This document shows, piece after piece, positions 62,995 through 64,000 of a DNA stretch of 64,000 nucleotides. The notes below the pieces were generated by a model, which did not search any database, was not told where the DNA came from, and saw only the letters and a program-made list of their open reading frames with translations. The first letter of the stretch is position 1; every line of letters begins with the position of its first letter. The position numbers and the translations under genes were made by a program. The stretch spans positions 62,001-126,000 of the forward strand of contig JAVBNA010000006.1 of NCBI GenBank assembly GCA_031551875.1. Reading direction: 5' to 3'. The DNA is from JAVBNA01 sp031551875 (GTDB lineage: Bacteria; Bacillota; Clostridia; Oscillospirales; Acutalibacteraceae).

Positions 62995-64000
62995 TTACAG
63001 GCACATCTGCATGATGATGGTGACATCACCAACATTGACCTTGCCGTCTTTGTTGACGTCCGCTGCTTTCAGCTGCCTTGCGGAAAGGTCTTTGCTGCTC
63101 GCAAGATACTGCATCAGCACTATGGCGTCGGCCAGATCAACCGTGCCGTCCAGATTGACGTCGCCTGTCAGCGGCGCTTCTCCAAAGATGGTCACTTCCA
63201 CAAGGGCTGATTTGACAGTTGTGGTCTGCCCCTCTGCGTTGTATGCGACCAGCTTGTCCGCCGGAAGAGAGACTGTGGTTTTAACGTCGTCAATCAGATT
63301 TGCCTTAGCGCTGAAGGTGGCGTATCCAATAATCACGTCGCCGTCTAATCCTGTGCCTGCCGGAGCGACCACGACAAAGGTGCCGCCGCTGGATGTCATC
63401 AGAAATCCCTTCTTGGGCGCGATTGATTCCAGTGTCAACAGGGTCTTGTCATATTCGATGATGCCCCTCGCACCGGCAAACTGTACACAGTCCTTAAGCG
63501 TGACCGGCACCGTAATGGTTTCGCCTGTCTGTACGCTCTGTTTGATCCATGTGTTGCCACTTGATGCCGCGCTTACCGTGATATTGACCGAGCCCTTCAT
63601 CACGCCGCCCGCCGCGGAGGTCGCTCGGATGGCAAAGGTGGAGGCCATTTCATTTTCTGCGATGGTCAGAAGGCCGGTGGAGGAGAGGGTGGTTCCATCG
63701 GCAACCTTGCCGACGATTTCCCAGGTCACGTCATCGGCAGGGGCTGTAAACTGCTGGACACCACCCTTTTGCATAGTCCACGTAAACTTTCCGGTGTAGG
63801 GCGTCACGGCGATTCCTGTCCAGCCCACGGCGATGCTCTTTTGCCAGGCCCATTTTTCCTGGGTGATCCAGTTGCTCGTGCCCCAGGGAATGATATAACC
63901 GTCCTCGGCAATCAAATTCTGGTCACAGGTTTTGGGGTTGAGGAGCCCGCCGCCGCTGTATACCTTCGTAAAGGTGTACGTGGTGCCGTTAACCGCGAAG
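62995..64000 (-). CDS. Secreted protein with cohesin-like and C-terminal dockerin domains (partial, N-terminus off the right edge)
   Basis: The frame is open from the right edge (335 codons visible). Visible order: a domain with WGTSNWITQEKWAW, an Ig-like/Big segment (GVQQFTAPADDVTWEIVG), then about 130 residues with the cohesin-type pattern (QTGETITVPVTLKDCVQFAGARGIIEYDKTLLTLE) and a C-terminal type I dockerin with two calcium loops, DVNLDGTVDLADAIVLMQYLA and DVNKDGKVNVGDVTIIMQ. Dockerins attach proteins to cohesin scaffolds; both types in one chain suggest a scaffolding or surface-assembly component. Ends near a hairpin terminator. Confidence 0.83.
   Translation of the reverse strand, partial: FAVNGTTYTFTKVYSGGGLLNPKTCDQNLIAEDGYIIPWGTSNWITQEKWAWQKSIAVGWTGIAVTPYTGKFTWTMQKGGVQQFTAPADDVTWEIVGKVADGTTLSSTGLLTIAENEMASTFAIRATSAAGGVMKGSVNITVSAASSGNTWIKQSVQTGETITVPVTLKDCVQFAGARGIIEYDKTLLTLESIAPKKGFLMTSSGGTFVVVAPAGTGLDGDVIIGYATFSAKANLIDDVKTTVSLPADKLVAYNAEGQTTTVKSALVEVTIFGEAPLTGDVNLDGTVDLADAIVLMQYLASSKDLSARQLKAADVNKDGKVNVGDVTIIMQMCL

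Overview
The window looks like a chromosome segment from a spore-forming, anaerobic, high-GC member of the Clostridia (an Oscillospirales/Ruminococcaceae-like Firmicute; the family is an inference). Pointers are Gram-positive (AGGAGG-type) ribosome binding sites, a Gram-positive LexA box before recA, SpoVAE, lipoproteins and sortase-free surface proteins, a flavodiiron protein, alpha2-type GlyRS, and CCA-encoding tRNA genes. From 1 to about 56.5 kb it is dense, GC-rich, well-ordered core chromosome; from about 56.9 kb to the end it is an AT-richer, decayed accessory region.

Layout. 0-2.3 kb: galE-galT (minus; galT runs off the left edge). 2.4-9.4 kb (plus): Na+/alanine symporter, QueG-like Fe-S protein, CBS protein, secA, a small lipoprotein coupled to a GH25 lysozyme. 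9.4-16.5 kb (minus): greA, lysS, an AT-rich membrane protein coupled to ilvD, topB, and an unlisted 50-residue membrane peptide. 16.7-20.1 kb (plus): a cell-wall elongation/division module FHA-FtsW/RodA-PBP. 20.3-31.7 kb (plus): lipoprotein-response regulator-histidine kinase, DUF1385, prmC, recA (LexA box) recX, rimO, pgsA, and a low-GC KimA-like K+ importer. 31.9-35.3 kb: malQ, ECF sigma with membrane anti-sigma partner (minus), solitary spoVAE. 35.3-42.7 kb (minus): Gld-like ABC exporter (ATPase, permease, GldG, DUF4340) and two TIM-barrel amidohydrolases bracketing a two-subunit chromate-type transporter. 43-46.4 kb: two small membrane proteins, then an amidase-type secreted wall protein whose upstream region has two perfect WalR-type boxes. 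46.6-50.8 kb: rlmB and a very large protein with an acidic N-terminus and a P-type-ATPase-like body lacking all catalytic motifs. 50.8-53.8 kb (minus): pyrophosphatase-like/Nudix fusion, two membrane proteins, FUSC-type exporter. 53.9-56.5 kb: flavodiiron protein and glyS.

Accessory end. After tRNA-Glu and an orphan 5S rRNA, a tRNA-Asn gene is cut in its D-stem: its first 22 nt lie at 56901-56922 and the remainder resumes at 62011, 5.09 kb downstream. The intervening segment is bounded by 24-bp imperfect terminal inverted repeats (20/24) with a 2-bp AG duplication. It carries an intact intron-less tRNA-Asn, a DUF3888 secreted protein, a frameshifted SRAP gene, a 1080-residue repetitive surface protein and a stray C-terminal remnant of a relative of that protein. 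The distal tRNA-Asn half is itself interrupted in the anticodon loop by a 230-nt group I intron whose P1 (6 bp ending in U-G), P10 (4 bp) and terminal G can all be read directly. Beyond it lie a ParA pseudogene and a cohesin/dockerin-type secreted protein running off the right edge.

How parts fit: the FHA/FtsW/PBP module, the amidase-type wall protein with WalR-like boxes and the GH25 enzyme are all peptidoglycan functions, and an OmpR-type two-component system in the window is one candidate regulator. The most unusual items are the split, intron-bearing tRNA-Asn, the pseudo-P-type ATPase and the WalR-box arrangement.
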